A stretch of 64,000 bases of DNA from Lineus longissimus (Eukaryota; Nemertea; Pilidiophora; Heteronemertea; Lineidae): assembly GCF_910592395.1 (NCBI RefSeq), contig NC_088315.1, forward strand, positions 17,651,808-17,715,807, written 5' to 3'. The notes beneath the pieces are model-generated. The model saw nothing but the letters and a program-made list of their open reading frames with translations, made no database searches and was not told where the DNA came from. How positions within the stretch are numbered: the first letter of the stretch is position 1; each line of letters begins with the position of its first letter. The position numbers and the translations under genes were made by a program. Shown here piece by piece: positions 39,001 through 50,145 of this stretch.

Positions 39001-39100
39001 CACTATCATTGTAACTAGCATTGTAACTGCTTTGGTGTAACCAAGAAGTTTACTACAAATGTAATTAGCCTTGTTTCTGTTTAAACAGAGGATTGACAGC
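36065..39100. repeat. 150-bp satellite array, about 20 copies
   Basis: Regular 150-bp units containing CCATCATGATGGACTG, CACTATCATTGTAACTAGCA, CCAAGAAGTTTACTACAAATG and GTTTCTGTTTAAACAGAGGA. CCATCATGATGG is a perfect 12-bp palindrome in nearly every unit. Units are highly similar, consistent with recent homogenisation. No gene. Confidence 0.92.
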
Positions 39101-39522
39101 AAGAGGATTTGTTCAGCAAAAAACTTTCGAACTTTGCCATCCCTCAAAATAGCTCATGACTTTTGGTAAAACACGAAGTTCAATTTGTTCTTAAGAGAGT
39201 TGTCTTAGACTGCTTAGAATGATAAAATTCACCTCAACCGAGTTCAGGCTGTTACCCCAACTACAATTTGAGTTAAATTGACCGAACCTGGACTCCCATC
39301 AAAGTTTCTTTATTTTGTGTGTACAAAATATTTTTCCTTCCAATTGTTTTTGTAAAATAGATATAAATAAAGCTCTAGCAGAAAGAGAACAGTGCCCAGA
39401 GTCATTTTAATTCTTGTTGAGGGTCTGCCGAAAAATAGATAAGTTTATCACAACCACCAAAGGGATGATATGAGAACTCAAAATTTTCAGATTCAATCAC
39501 AAAAAACTCAATGAGGAATTAT
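39101..39522. other. Non-repetitive gap, no gene recognised
   Basis: Begins with ACTTTGCCATCCCTCAAAATAGCTC, which also follows the 142-bp satellite near 57,370, marking a shared right boundary of the two arrays. Otherwise nothing is recognised. Confidence 0.5.
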
Positions 39523-40745
39523 GCTCCTCGAGTCATTAGCATAATCTTATCTTAACTCCAGCTCGAGGTAATCTTGCGCAGTGTTTCTTCGGCCCAGATA
39601 CATTGTGGTGGAAAACGTCTAGTACACAGAACGCCTGGCTTGCGCCAGACTTATAAGTGAAGAAGGTCTGGCTGCGCGAGACTACTGTGATAAAAATTAC
39701 CATTGCAGAGACTCTGTGACGTAGCATATACTTTTTACAATAAAAAAAATGCTCTCAAAAGACGATAAGGAATGATTATTTATTAACGTTTCCTGAACTA
39801 TAACCTTCTAATTATCACTTTAAATAAATAGGTTGGTGTTAGGTCGCGTGCTTTTCTTTCCTCATGACAATATACTGCAAAATAGTTACAACCTCATAAT
39901 CGCGCTATAAGTCCATAATGAGATCACGGTGACCCGTTATAAATGTTTCGCCAGCTTCGCTATTTTGCCGCTACACGTCGCGTTGGGTCCTTGCGTCAAG
40001 TTGCACGGAAGGAAACCTAATACATATCGCGAAGCACGAGGGTTGGTAGCTATTCTACTCTCCCGGAATTCTTCTGCCACCTCATCAATTTGGTCCTCAT
40101 TCAGCCTCATGTGGTCCTCCACAGCCTCACTGCTTTCTGCAGCTTTCCACCTGTGGTTTGGCCGTCATCTTTGTTGAAGTATTCCTGCCACAACTTGTTG
40201 AAATGGTACAAACAACATGGCTGCTAACACCTCTAACTTTAAACTCCCGTCGGTGTTAACCCCTAGGGGGTTAGTGTTAGTGCTTATAGAAAATGCACTG
40301 CAAATTTAGGAAAGTAAACACCAAGTACGGTTTAAGCTTACACCTGGTGTTCCAGTCGGTGTAACATTGATTCTTACACCCAACCTGTTTAAACTCACAC
40401 CAACACCAAGAGTTTAAAGTTGGGTGTTAACACCAACACCTCGGACAGAGTATAAAGTTTGTGTTAAGACGACTCTCAGTGTCAGTGTTGGTGTTAACAC
40501 TGAACACCAACACCAACTTTCAACTCGGTTCACACAAACACCTCGGACAGAGTATAAAGTTGGTGTTAAGATGACTCTTAGTGTCAGTGTTAGTGTTAAC
40601 ACTGAACACCAACACCAACTTTAAACTTGGTTCACACCAACAACGAATGTTAATACCAACACCTCGGACAGCGTATAAAGTTGGTGTTCAGAGGACTCTC
40701 ACTGTCAGTGTTAGTGTTAACACCAGTGTTAACTCGAAACTTTAA
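39523..40745. repeat. Dispersed repeat, copy C, with GTGTTAACAC arrays
   Basis: Matches copy B over its whole length, including the CGGACAGAGTATAAAGTTGG units, with one extra unit around 40,530-40,620. The minus-strand open frame of copy B is interrupted by TGA near 40,170. Confidence 0.65.
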
Positions 40746-41170
40746 AGTCACCCACTGTTTGCGGTATACAGCAAACCATTTGCAGTATCACAGCATACAG
40801 CATACCGTTTGCAGTATATACAGCATACCGTTTGCAGTATATACAGCATACTGGTTGCAGTATATACAGCATACCGGTTGCAGTATTAACAGCATACCGG
40901 TTGCAGTATAAACAGCATACTGGTTGCCGTATAAACAGCATACCGGTTGCAGTATATACAGCATACCGGTTGCAGTATATACAGCATACCGTTCGCAGTG
41001 TAAACAGCATACCGTTCGCAGTGTAAACAGCATACTGTTCACAGCACATACAGCATACCGTTCACAGCATATACAGCATACTATTCGCAGTATAAACAGC
41101 ATACTGTTTGTAGTAAATACAACAAACGGTTTGCAGTATATGCAGTGCACTATTTGCGGTATCTACAGCA
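40745..41170. repeat. 23-bp minisatellite, about 18 copies
   Basis: Units such as CATACCGGTTGCAGTATATACAG with variants GTTTGC, GTTCGC and GTTCAC. Open frames on both strands are by-products of the repeat. Confidence 0.85.
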
Positions 41171-42143
41171 TAAATAAACAAATCTGCAAATATTTAAAGG
41201 AAATGTCATTTATTCCATATAGAAAGTATATATCACTTCATAAATTCCGTATCAAATATTACAAAAAATTTACTTTTATTTATTCCAATTAGTCGACAAG
41301 ATAACATTGTGTTAATGTTTTTTCTGTGAAAACCAAATAGGCAGTGACTCACTTGATCATTTTCTCGACAGTGGCAAAAAAATAAGGAAAATGTAAACAT
41401 TTACAATTATCGTTAGTTTCACATCTGAATACAGAACGATTTCTTTAAACACCAATAAGGTCCAGTATGCCGTGATCGCATTTGCGAGTTTTTAAGGCTC
41501 AATTTATTTCGTAACCTTGCAATTTCCGAGTGGCAGATGTAAGTTGTAAGGTTGAAAAGGTTGAACATTCCTATCATGAATTGTTGAGTTCACCATGGCA
41601 TCTCACATTCAAATTTCCAACTTGATTTTGTGCTTGTGCTGCAATACGTAATCGGTATTTAAATTATCAAGTATGAGTTTTCTGGTCCCCCCCCCCACAA
41701 ATATCACTCAGTTTTCCTACACTGTCTAAAAGTGTACTGTACTTGTCAACTGGAAACTTATTACATAATTTACAGTGCATAGCTCTACACAACAGTATTC
41801 ATTATTATTACAGACCATCGCATCAACTCATGCGGCACATAAGAAATTACGTTCCATCTCAAATTCGTTTGAACACAATGGGTTTTTTTGACAAAGTTTG
41901 CAAAGTCAATGTCCTGATCACTTTCACTGCCAAGTCAGCACCCGAAACTATTCAATGAATTTCTCTTGATCACTGATGCAGTTGGACCTCTTCATTAGGG
42001 ACAACCTTGGGAGCCTGTCCTTAATTGAGAGATGTCCTTGACTGTCAAATTGAGTGAAAATGATAAATTTGGGAGCAAATCCAGTGTGTTTAATAGAGAG
42101 GGTTCCTTAGTAGAGAGGTGTCTGCTTAGGTAGGTTCCACGTA
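41171..42143. other. 3' flank of POLD1
   Basis: Downstream of the POLD1 stop on the minus strand. A TTTATT at about 41,506 would be AATAAA in the gene's orientation and could end the transcript; this is weak evidence. From about 41,990 to 42,135 there is a dispersed repeat (GTCCTTAATTGAGAGATGTCC type). No other gene is seen. Confidence 0.4.
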
Positions 42144-42240
42144 CTACCAAGTTGGCACTCCGAACCTTTCGATAAGTTTGTCGTGATCAGCAAGGTCCTT
42201 CTGCACCTTCTTCCTCATGTAGAAGATCGGGCAATCCCGA
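42144..42240 (-). CDS. POLD1: POLD1 exon 15 of those visible (last coding exon)
   Basis: Begins after acceptor TTTCAG and ends in TAG at 42,144-42,146. It encodes [13 protein letters not shown] and a charged end. The Cys in SRDC is the last ligand of the CysB cluster, which holds the iron-sulphur cluster needed to bind the accessory subunit. Phase 2 with the previous exon. The dispersed GTCC repeat stops only a few bases downstream. Confidence 0.9.
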
Positions 42241-42958
42241 CTGAAATGAAAATGACCTAGCGATTAATTTCCACGTTCAACCACCTCTCCACCTTTTTAG
42301 AATTACTTCAGTCTTCAATTGAAAGGAGACGAAAATAGGATGAACAGTTCTTATTTCAAGAAAGTACTTTTTATGACATAGAATTCTCTTCATCAGTGCC
42401 TTAGCAAAAAAAGGAACTGGGGGTCATGGTACGTGACCATCAATGACACTGGGTTGGTCCACATGAGGCTTCACTCCTCATCATTGAATAATTCTTTTGA
42501 CTGATGAACATTTCCAACCGTGTAGACGTGCTTTAGCCGATTGAGACGTGTCGGTTAGACGCTGGCATTATACAGGTTAAATAGGCCATTTGTACAGGCG
42601 CCTATAAACTGGCTTAAACATGTCGGCACAGTATTTATCAGGGATGGCAATAGTCTAAGGAAAAAGTCTTTAAAAAATTAAAAAATTATTTTAATTATTA
42701 AATAAATAAATGAATAATTATTTTTATTTTTAATTGAATCGGAAAATTATTTTTGGTGAGAATCTTCCCCTTTGATCAGCTCTCGCTTGCACATAAGTGC
42801 CTCCTTATTGCTTATATTTGGTCCCGATTTTGAATATTCAAAGATCCAGAGAAAGCAGAGTAACCATACCAACTCAGAGAAGAAAAAGTCTAAAATCCGC
42901 GAAAAATAAGAAATTTGACATCACTGACTTTTACATATAATCACCAAAGAGGCCTTAC
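42241..42958 (-). other. POLD1 intron, AT-rich, no gene
   Basis: Contains GGATGAACAGTTCTTATTTC near 42,338, which matches 27,911 in block 2, and an A/T-rich run near 42,665-42,745. No gene recognised. Confidence 0.6.
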
Positions 42959-43112
42959 CTTGTGCATAATACGTCCTCATGCAAGCTCCCCTGGCAGCGC
43001 TGACACTGCGTCCAAAGCCGTGAAAACTTCTCCTCGAGTGCGTGAAGCTGAGAGATTTCCTTCTGGTAGATTTCCGATTCTTTCTCCTTGCAGTACCTGC
43101 AGACAGCAGCAC
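42959..43112 (-). CDS. POLD1: POLD1 exon 14 (CysA end and CysB motif)
   Basis: Acceptor CCAATAG, donor AG|GTAAGG. It encodes [16 protein letters not shown], where CRYC supplies the second half of the CysA zinc finger that binds PCNA-related contacts, and [20 protein letters not shown], the CysB start. Enters in phase 1, leaves in phase 2. Confidence 0.92.
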
Positions 43113-43377
43113 CTATTGGAGAAGACCAGAGCTTAGTTTTGTGGAAAGCGAAGATTATTCTAACACCCGTTCCAGCCAGTTTGATCTTGCACATAATTGT
43201 AGTAAAATTATTAAAATTTTCAAGTGGATGTGGTTGTGAGAACTCTTATGCCTACATTCTAACTTTTAGGGACTGGACAAATGGCCACTTTGCACTCACG
43301 TTACTTGATGTTTTAGATTGGACATCAACTTTTTAGATATGTCTTCAAGGGAAAGTTCAATGAAACCAAACTTATCT

Positions 43378-43999
43378 TCTTATCATCCTGGTCTAGCACC
43401 ACTTGGCAACTGATGCACCATGCTACTTGCTCTTCTTAAAGCTTCATCTACTTACCATTCTGGTCTAGCACCACTTTGCAACTGATGCACCATGCTACAT
43501 GCTCTTCTTAAAGCTTCATCTACTTACCATCCTGGTCTAGCACCACTTTGCAACTGATGCACCGTGCTCCGTGCTCCTCTTAAAGCTTCATCTACTTACC
43601 ATCCTGGTCTAGCACAACTTGGCAACTGAGGCACCGTGCTCCATGCTATTCTTCAAGCTTCATCTACTTACCATCCTGGTCTAGCACCACTTAGCAACTG
43701 TTGCACCGTGCTCCGTACTCTTCTTAAAGCTTCATCTACTTACCATCCTGGTCTAGCACCACTTAGCAACTGATACACCGTGCTCCGTGCTCTTCTTAAA
43801 GCTTCATCTACTTACCATCCTGGTCTAGCACAACTTTGCAACTGATGCACCGTGATCCGTGCTCTTCTTAAAGCTTCATGTACATTGTACTTACCATCCT
43901 GGTCTAGCACAACTTGGCAACTGATGCACCGTGCTCCGTGCTCTTCTTAAAGCTTCATCTACTTACCATCCTGGTCTAGCACCACTTTGCAACTGATAC
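43378..43999 (-). repeat. 72-bp tandem array duplicating an exon end and its splice donor, nine copies
   Basis: CTGGTCTAGCA recurs at 43,388, 43,460, 43,532, 43,604, 43,676, 43,748, 43,820, 43,899 and 43,971: eight spacings of 72 except one of 79. Each unit, read on the minus strand, includes the last bases of exon 13 (CTAGACCAGGATG) and, in eight of nine, the donor GTAAGT or GTAAG. The copy at 43,967-43,999 is the functional exon end. The other eight lie in the intron. Confidence 0.92.
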
Positions 44000-44080
44000 A
44001 CGTGCTCTTCTTTTTGGTGAATGCAGTAAGGCCACCAATCTTGGAAGTGACAATCGTTTTTGTTCTTGTGTGATCCCCCC
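43967..44080 (-). CDS. POLD1: POLD1 exon 13 (CysA start)
   Basis: Acceptor TTTTAG, donor GATG|GTAAGT. It encodes [20 protein letters not shown] and [17 protein letters not shown] is the first half of the CysA zinc finger. Enters in phase 1, leaves in phase 1. The next codons past the donor would be Gly-Lys-stop, so missed splicing truncates the protein. Confidence 0.92.
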
Positions 44081-44864
44081 CTAAAAGAAATGAAATTTCT
44101 GAGCTTTAGCAATAATCAATTTCTGAGCTTAAGGCCAAAAAAAGTTAATGTTACGCTTCTGGTTTCATGGTCAACTGAAAATGGATGCGGTCAGGCAGGG
44201 TTTTTTTTCTGTGATAATTTTTATGACTTTTAGTAATCTAATTTGGCGATATCCAATCTACTAACACAGAGGTAAAAACAGCACAAATTCAGAAAGAATG
44301 AAAATTAATGAAATGCTCGTGTGGCGTGTGGCCAAACAATGCTGAATAATGTATGCAAATCAATGCACGCCTGGAGGGAAATTCCAACGGTGAGTCATGC
44401 GTACAATAGGGTAGTTGAAATATACGCCACGTGGTGCCCAGGTGCAGGATATCGTCTGCTGGCTACTGAATGGGAAAATAAAAGATATTGACGCGCAGGG
44501 GTTGGAATTGACATGGGCAGAAACCAGAAACATAACATCAAATTTTTTTGGGCTAACAATAATCAGTTGCAGAGAGACGAACATGTTACAGTTAGATTCG
44601 TGCAGCAATCAATGTAATCCCTGCATTCCGTGGTCCGGCCATCAACACTTCAAAGTGGTTGACTCTTGGCTTTTTCATCAGGGGCCAAAATGAAAACATC
44701 GGGGGCTTACCACATTTTCCACCAATTTTTCAACGATTATACGTAATTTTGCTTTTACATAAACAAGGCCCAAAAGACAAACAAAAATGGCAGTACGCGG
44801 ACTTTAAATTTTGTTGTCCAACTTTTAGATTCATGAAATTTTAAACTTTCTTCAATTTACTTAC
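44081..44864 (-). other. POLD1 intron, no gene recognised
   Basis: Unique-looking sequence without a clear repeat or conserved frame. Confidence 0.5.
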
Positions 44865-44997
44865 GAAGCAAGATGGATTCAGCTTTCTTTTCGCCAAGGA
44901 TGGGATCGAAGATTCTGAGCAGAGGTTTTGAAATCTGATTGGTCAAATAATGCTGGGTGTCGATCGGGATGCTATTCTCGAGAACGTAAATTGGATC
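44865..44997 (-). CDS. POLD1: POLD1 exon 12
   Basis: Acceptor TTCTTGTAG, donor C|GTAAGT. It encodes [18 protein letters not shown] and [13 protein letters not shown], the end of the thumb region. Enters in phase 0, leaves in phase 1. Confidence 0.92.
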
Positions 44998-45234
44998 CTA
45001 CAAGAAAATAAGGTATAAGAAGGAACATCACACAAATCGATCAGAGGCCAGATGACACCTCCCTTTAAGGACACCCTTTCTCTTAAGGACATCAAATTCG
45101 GTTCCAAATTGATCATTCAATTGAATTTGACCTTTGCAATCAAGACACCTCTCAATCGGGGAGAGCAATTGTCAGTCTCAACCGACTCCTCTATAAAGGC
45201 GTTCTACTATATAAGTACTTCCACAAATGTTTAC

Positions 45235-45490
45235 CTCAGATTTCATATACGCAGCAATACCCTTCGCTGCAGCGATAATGACGTATGGCACTCGATCACC
45301 AAGTTTCGGCGCATTTCCCGGATCTCGCTTCCTCATCCGATTGGCCAGTTCCTGATGCGCTTGCTTATTTGCATATTCTCCTTCGGTCTTGGTCAACTCC
45401 TTTGTTATGACCAGCTGTGATATGTCGATGCGATTGCAGAGGAGGTCGGAGATTGTCTGCTTAGCATGGTCCACCGCTCCCATTGGATCC
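45235..45490 (-). CDS. POLD1: POLD1 exon 11 (thumb)
   Basis: Acceptor TATTTCAG, donor GAG|GTAAAC. It encodes [20 protein letters not shown] and [20 protein letters not shown], then [12 protein letters not shown]. These are hallmark delta-polymerase thumb segments. Enters in phase 2, leaves in phase 0. The ATG-like Met inside is not a start. Confidence 0.95.
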
Positions 45491-45527
45491 CTGAAATAAA
45501 TATTGTGAGCGTGATCTCTTTATATCA

Positions 45528-45950
45528 ATTATGGGAGCTTCATAGCCTAGTGGTTAACACTGCTGGCTACCACGCAATAGGGCCCGGGTTCGATCCTGCA
45601 GACAACCCAGTTTTGTATTTCTCGATGAACCGGCATGGCTTTTCAAGGAACTAAAATTCCTGGATCTTCAGAGCCCTTCAAATGAGACTTAAAATCAAGG
45701 TTCCTTGTAGCTGGTGTCTATGCCATGGCAGGTTAAAGAACCCCACCAGGTGAAAAACATGAGAAACCTGCGTGGCCTCAACCTCTCGTCGAAGTCGGTT
45801 TCACTTGGCCAATAAACCCAATTGGCGCATAACCATAGTGTCACGCATAAACGCTCATCCCGCCTTAGTGAGGATTACTCCCTGGAGAAAATCACCCCCA
45901 AGTGCAGAGCGAACGCTGAAGAAGAAGATGATCAAATATGGAGCTAATCT
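45528..45950 (+). mobile_element. tRNA-derived SINE in a POLD1 intron
   Basis: Head with A-box-like TAGTGGTTAAC and B-box GGGTTCGATCC (CCTAGTGGTTAACACTGC ... GCCCGGGTTCGATCCTGC), followed by a non-tRNA body of about 350 bases. The layout is that of a SINE transcribed by RNA polymerase III. It is antisense to POLD1. The exact 3' end is uncertain. Confidence 0.75.
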
Positions 45951-46526
45951 TTTTACTTGCTTTTCTCTATAGCTGGATAGATAATTAGTTCTGTTGTCAC
46001 AATGAGCACTTAAAACGACCCAGGAACTTCTGGGAAAAGTGAAGGCTGTAAAAATTGCCCGAGGGGACTCATTTTTATCGGCAGAGGATTTGTTCAGTTG
46101 TGATTTTTCTTGCTGGCATCTCGCAGCTAAACCGTATTTTGAATGATTTTAGATCGTATCTACTGACTCATTAATGATAATATGACGAGGGCTTAGTCCT
46201 TATTTCATCGCAGTCAGGGTTGCCGCCAGAGGGGGGATTGGGGGATTCATCATCCCCTAAAATATTTCAAGGGGGGGATATCCCCCCCTTAATTTTGAGC
46301 ACTAAAGTTTGTTTTACTGTCATATGAGTAATCTTCATGATTTGATATGTAAAATAAGAGCATTTGGGAGCCAATTGTAGCGGTTTTAGGGCCAAAAATT
46401 ATCTCAGGAGGGGTCATATACCCTTTTTAAGAAAAAAAAAATTTTACAAAAAAAATTTCCTCCCCTCAAATTTAATCCTGGCGGAAACCCTGGCAGTGAT
46501 TTTTTTTCACAAATCATCTCAATTAC
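45951..46526 (-). other. POLD1 intron remainder with G/C-run palindrome
   Basis: GGGGGGGATTGGGGG and its near complement GGGGGGGATATCCCCCCC lie at about 46,230-46,290 and could form a hairpin. No gene. Confidence 0.5.
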
Positions 46527-46699
46527 CTATCTATCAGTATCTTTTGTAAGCAATTGCTGATGAGGTTGGCCACCAGGGGGCAGTTATCCCGACGCACAGT
46601 CTCAATGCCTTTGCAGTCCATTTTGTCGTGAATCTCTGGTTTGGTGAAATAGAGTCCGGCATATCGCTTCTTGTTGATCAACAAGTATGGAAAATAAAC
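46527..46699 (-). CDS. POLD1: POLD1 exon 10 (palm)
   Basis: Acceptor TTCTCAG, donor AG|GTAATT. It encodes [18 protein letters not shown] and [18 protein letters not shown], where KKRY and the KGxExVRRD segment contact primer-template DNA. Enters in phase 0, leaves in phase 2. Confidence 0.95.
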
Positions 46700-48405
46700 C
46701 TGAGAAGAAACAAAAATGGAAATTTTGGCACGTTTGAATTTAAAGGAGGACCATATGCAGGAGCTAGGAGGTCAAACTGGTATCAGTCATCCCCTTGTGC
46801 TAAGTTTGCAGTTTAATGACAAGGCTGTGTATAATTTGACGATGATATTTCTAATACAAGTGCGAATATTTTGGATGTACTATGAGATAGGAGACCCCTA
46901 TTGGCAACTTCATGTAACTTAACCTTGCCTACCTGGCAACAGCCTACAGTCTCCCTTTAAGGGGCTTCATAGAGGTGTACATGTACATCAATTTCAATTT
47001 TCTCCATATATGGTACTTAATTGTCTAGTAAGTTGGAAACGATTGTTTGTAGCGGATTTCATCATTCAGGAGTCCATGCCAAGGATGACAATACCCCCAC
47101 AACCCGTGTGCATTGCAGGACGATTTGATCAACCTGGTCTGCTAAATTCTAAGCAGCTTAAAGGGTAAGTAGATTAGAGCCACACTGCTTTTCATTTCTG
47201 TAGTCACAGCGAGCATCAAAAACGACCCAGTAACTTCTGAGTGGATATCAGGTCGTATATGACTTCTATGGGCCCATTTACGTTTGGCTGGCCATTCCCG
47301 CCCAAAAAAAACACATCGGTCCATTGAGGCCACCATTTACATGAACTAACATACAATTTTGTAACGTCATAACGACCTCTATTGTGCTGAGGTGCGTAAA
47401 TTTCGCAGGTACGCAACCCATCGGCGACACGAGGACGTCCTTCTTAGATTTTACATGGTATGACGTCATTTTCCAAAACATGGCCGATGTCTGTTTTTGG
47501 CGCCAAGATATTTGCCCCTTGAATGGCCGATTTAAATCCCCAATCGGGGATATAATATCGGCAGAAATCTGGTCAGATGTGATATATTGAGTTAACCCTA
47601 TAACACCTGGAGACACCCCGATGACACCCGCACACCCATATTTAAATTTCGCGCGCTTTAGCTACCGATCTCCTTCAGAGCACCGCCTTTTATTAATCTA
47701 TGAAACTTAAGCTTTCAAATGCCCGGATGAACAATGGTGGTTGCTGTAGAAGTTTTTGAGATATTTGACGATTAAGTTTTTGTTTCTCTTTAAGCCAGTA
47801 AATGCAGGTTGGGCATTTGAATTGCTGAAATGGATCGTTTGTTTGATTCCGATTTGGATGTACCCTATCTAATAGGAAATTTCATCTTCTTTTAAATAAA
47901 CAAGACTTATAATACATTATTTGGAAGTTCACCTATGTCATTTTGTGCAAAACTGGACCCATCGCAAAAAATATGATTTCCAGGTAAAATCACATCGGGG
48001 AATAAGCACTTGCGCTGGCAGTGGCTCAAGGTGTTATTGGGTTAATCGAACTGTATTTCGAACGATTTTAAAGGCTTTCTACTTACTCTTTAAGCCACAA
48101 AGGCACTATTGTTTGTGTGGCCCAGATCTCGCCATAGGTTTCTAGATCTTCTTTTGTTGGCATGGAATAAAAAACATTTGTCTATCGTCTGCGTTTGAAT
48201 AACCATTTTGAAAAAAGGTTTTTCGCATCGATGTCAAAAGAAATAATTTTTGGCACCAATCATGCCAATGGCAATGACGTCATCAATGGCAGATTTGGTC
48301 AAAAGTTCAAGTTGAAGTAGCAAATGGAAGCATTTTAGTAGATAACATGTTTTATGGTGCGCGACGGAACTACAACCAAACGACATTGAAAGAAATTCAA
48401 AATAC
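46700..48405 (-). other. POLD1 intron, 1.7 kb, no gene recognised
   Basis: No conserved frame found. Near 48,100-48,175 GGCACTATTGTTTGTGTGGCCCAG begins a match to block 2 (27,953 onward), so the duplicated block reaches into this intron. Confidence 0.5.
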
Positions 48406-48543
48406 CTTTTCGAACTCGAGTTTGATTGGATGAGGAAATGTCTCCGAGATGACGTTTGCTGCCTCTTTCCCGAGTTCCATCGCCTCGGCAACCGTCTCCA
48501 CCCCAAACTTGCACATAACGGAGTCAGTGTCGCCATAGATAAC
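48406..48543 (-). CDS. POLD1: POLD1 exon 9 (motif C)
   Basis: Acceptor TTTTTCAG, donor AAAAG|GTATTT. It encodes [16 protein letters not shown], the polymerase motif C with the two metal-binding aspartates, and [11 protein letters not shown]. Phase 0 on both sides. Confidence 0.95.
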
Positions 48544-48739
48544 CTGAAAAAGAAATGAAACTGTAAGATAAGGATGTCCAAGTAATACTACACCGCCTCA
48601 TCTAGCATGAGATCAAGGAACCAAATTAAGACAATAGAGGGCTTTCATGAGATAAATCAGCTCTTTATCCAATGGCTATCTGTTACCGCCCGACTGCTGC
48701 TTGGGATAGGTTATCAGAATATCAATGTTTGTCCAAGAA

Positions 48740-48992
48740 AATACAAAACCTCTTTATAAAGGACACCCTCGCGACTGACAAGTAGTGTCCTTATTAGAGA
48801 GATGTCCTCATAAGAGAGGTCAAATTAAATGGAAACAATCCATAAGGGACCAAGACTAGTGTCCTTAATGGAGAGGTTGTCCGTAATAGAGAGGTGTTCT
48901 TATTAAAGAGGTCAACTTAAATTGAAACAATCCATAAAGGACCAAAACTAGTGGCCTTAAAGGAGAGGTCTTCCGCTAAGGGAGGTTCTACT
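48740..48992. repeat. Dispersed repeat, GTCCTTAATAGAGAGGTGTCC type
   Basis: Several runs of TCCTTAATGGAGAGGTTGTCC and TGTCCTTATTAGAGAGATG. Related copies at about 28,030-28,090, 41,990-42,135, 45,055-45,165 and 54,340-54,520. Confidence 0.6.
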
Positions 48993-50145
48993 GTATGTTA
49001 AGTAAGCCTCATTTTGATTGCAGCGGTCATTGGTGTCGCACTCTCGGACCGCTAGCTTTAAATTTGATGACAAATAATCACTATGAGCCCTTTAAGTATA
49101 AAACAGACAACCTTGCTGTTGGTGCTTGATACCTGATCAACACTGCTCGGGTCAACCTCATATTACATGTATTTGGAATCAACATCGGAAAAGCGTGACG
49201 ATTCAGTCAGATTTGGATTTTTTCTTTTTTTCTTTTTTTTGGGTTTTGAACAAAAATATCACAACATGTATTTTTTACTTTAAAATTGAGGTCACTTTTA
49301 TATTCTTTAGAGACACTAACTCGTATAGATCTGCTTTACCAGGTAAGCTCATCGCTGTGAAATATGTATGTATGGTATTGTGACCAAAATATGCTCTTCA
49401 GAATGGCACGCAATGAATACTATTTTTTTGGCCACGTATGATTGGATTTCAAGATATAAACAAGTACATTAGAAGTAGAAGGACATTGAGGAAGTGTGGA
49501 GGATTTGGAGTGCTTTTTCCATAGCCAACACAGGTAAGGAGGTGTATGCTAAAATGGGGTTCTAGCTAGGCCTATTGAGCGTATGGGGCCAACACTTGGG
49601 TGTGCCAAAATATTTTTGAAAGGGACATGCAGGGCTCCCAATTACACTATAAACGTATATACACAGTTTAACGGTCGATTCTAAAACACCCTAGTGAGAA
49701 TATTTCTTTTTTAATGGACAATGTATATAGCCTCGTTTTCACCACAGAGGTTTAGATGAGACAACTCAAACCGCTTGGGTTGGTGCAAACTGTGGAAGCA
49801 TTTCAAAAGCATTTAAAAACCACATTATTCTATATTAGATTTGAGATGTTTTAGAATAGAAATTGATACCTCACTGTCGGTATTGATCATCTCACCCTTA
49901 CCGCTCGGGTGGAGCTAAAATATTGGCCAAAACCTCGGCTACGCCTCGGTGTTGGTCTACATTTTAGCTCCACCCTTGGGTGAGACAACCAGCACCTCCA
50001 GTTCGGTATCAATTCCTTAAATTAGGGGGCGCCCAACTTACGGGGGTCAAAATTACAACACAGCACCAACTTATTGTAGCCCTGGAATGGGACCTAGGAC
50101 AATACCCTCAAAAACAATAATCTATTTCAGTATAAAAAAACCAAC
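48993..50145 (+). other. Block 3 upstream flank, with empty transposon target sites
   Basis: Matches 28,090-28,330 and the flanks of copies 1 and 2. Includes TATA-like AGTATAAAACAG near 49,095, a noncoding-exon candidate ending at donor CAACACAG|GTAAGG (49,533/49,534), the uninterrupted MULE target CTAAAATGGGGTTC (about 49,549) and the uninterrupted pogo target CAAAATATTTTTG (about 49,604). Acceptor TCTATTTCAG precedes the gene. Confidence 0.5.

Noticed and set aside
36065-39100. Regularly spaced repeats suggesting a CRISPR array
   Set aside because: Units are contiguous 150-bp repeats without unique spacers, in a eukaryotic genome.
45531-45600. Possible functional tRNA gene
   Set aside because: A and B boxes are present but the body continues into non-tRNA sequence and no cloverleaf closes; it is a SINE head. 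The same holds for 10,138-10,185.
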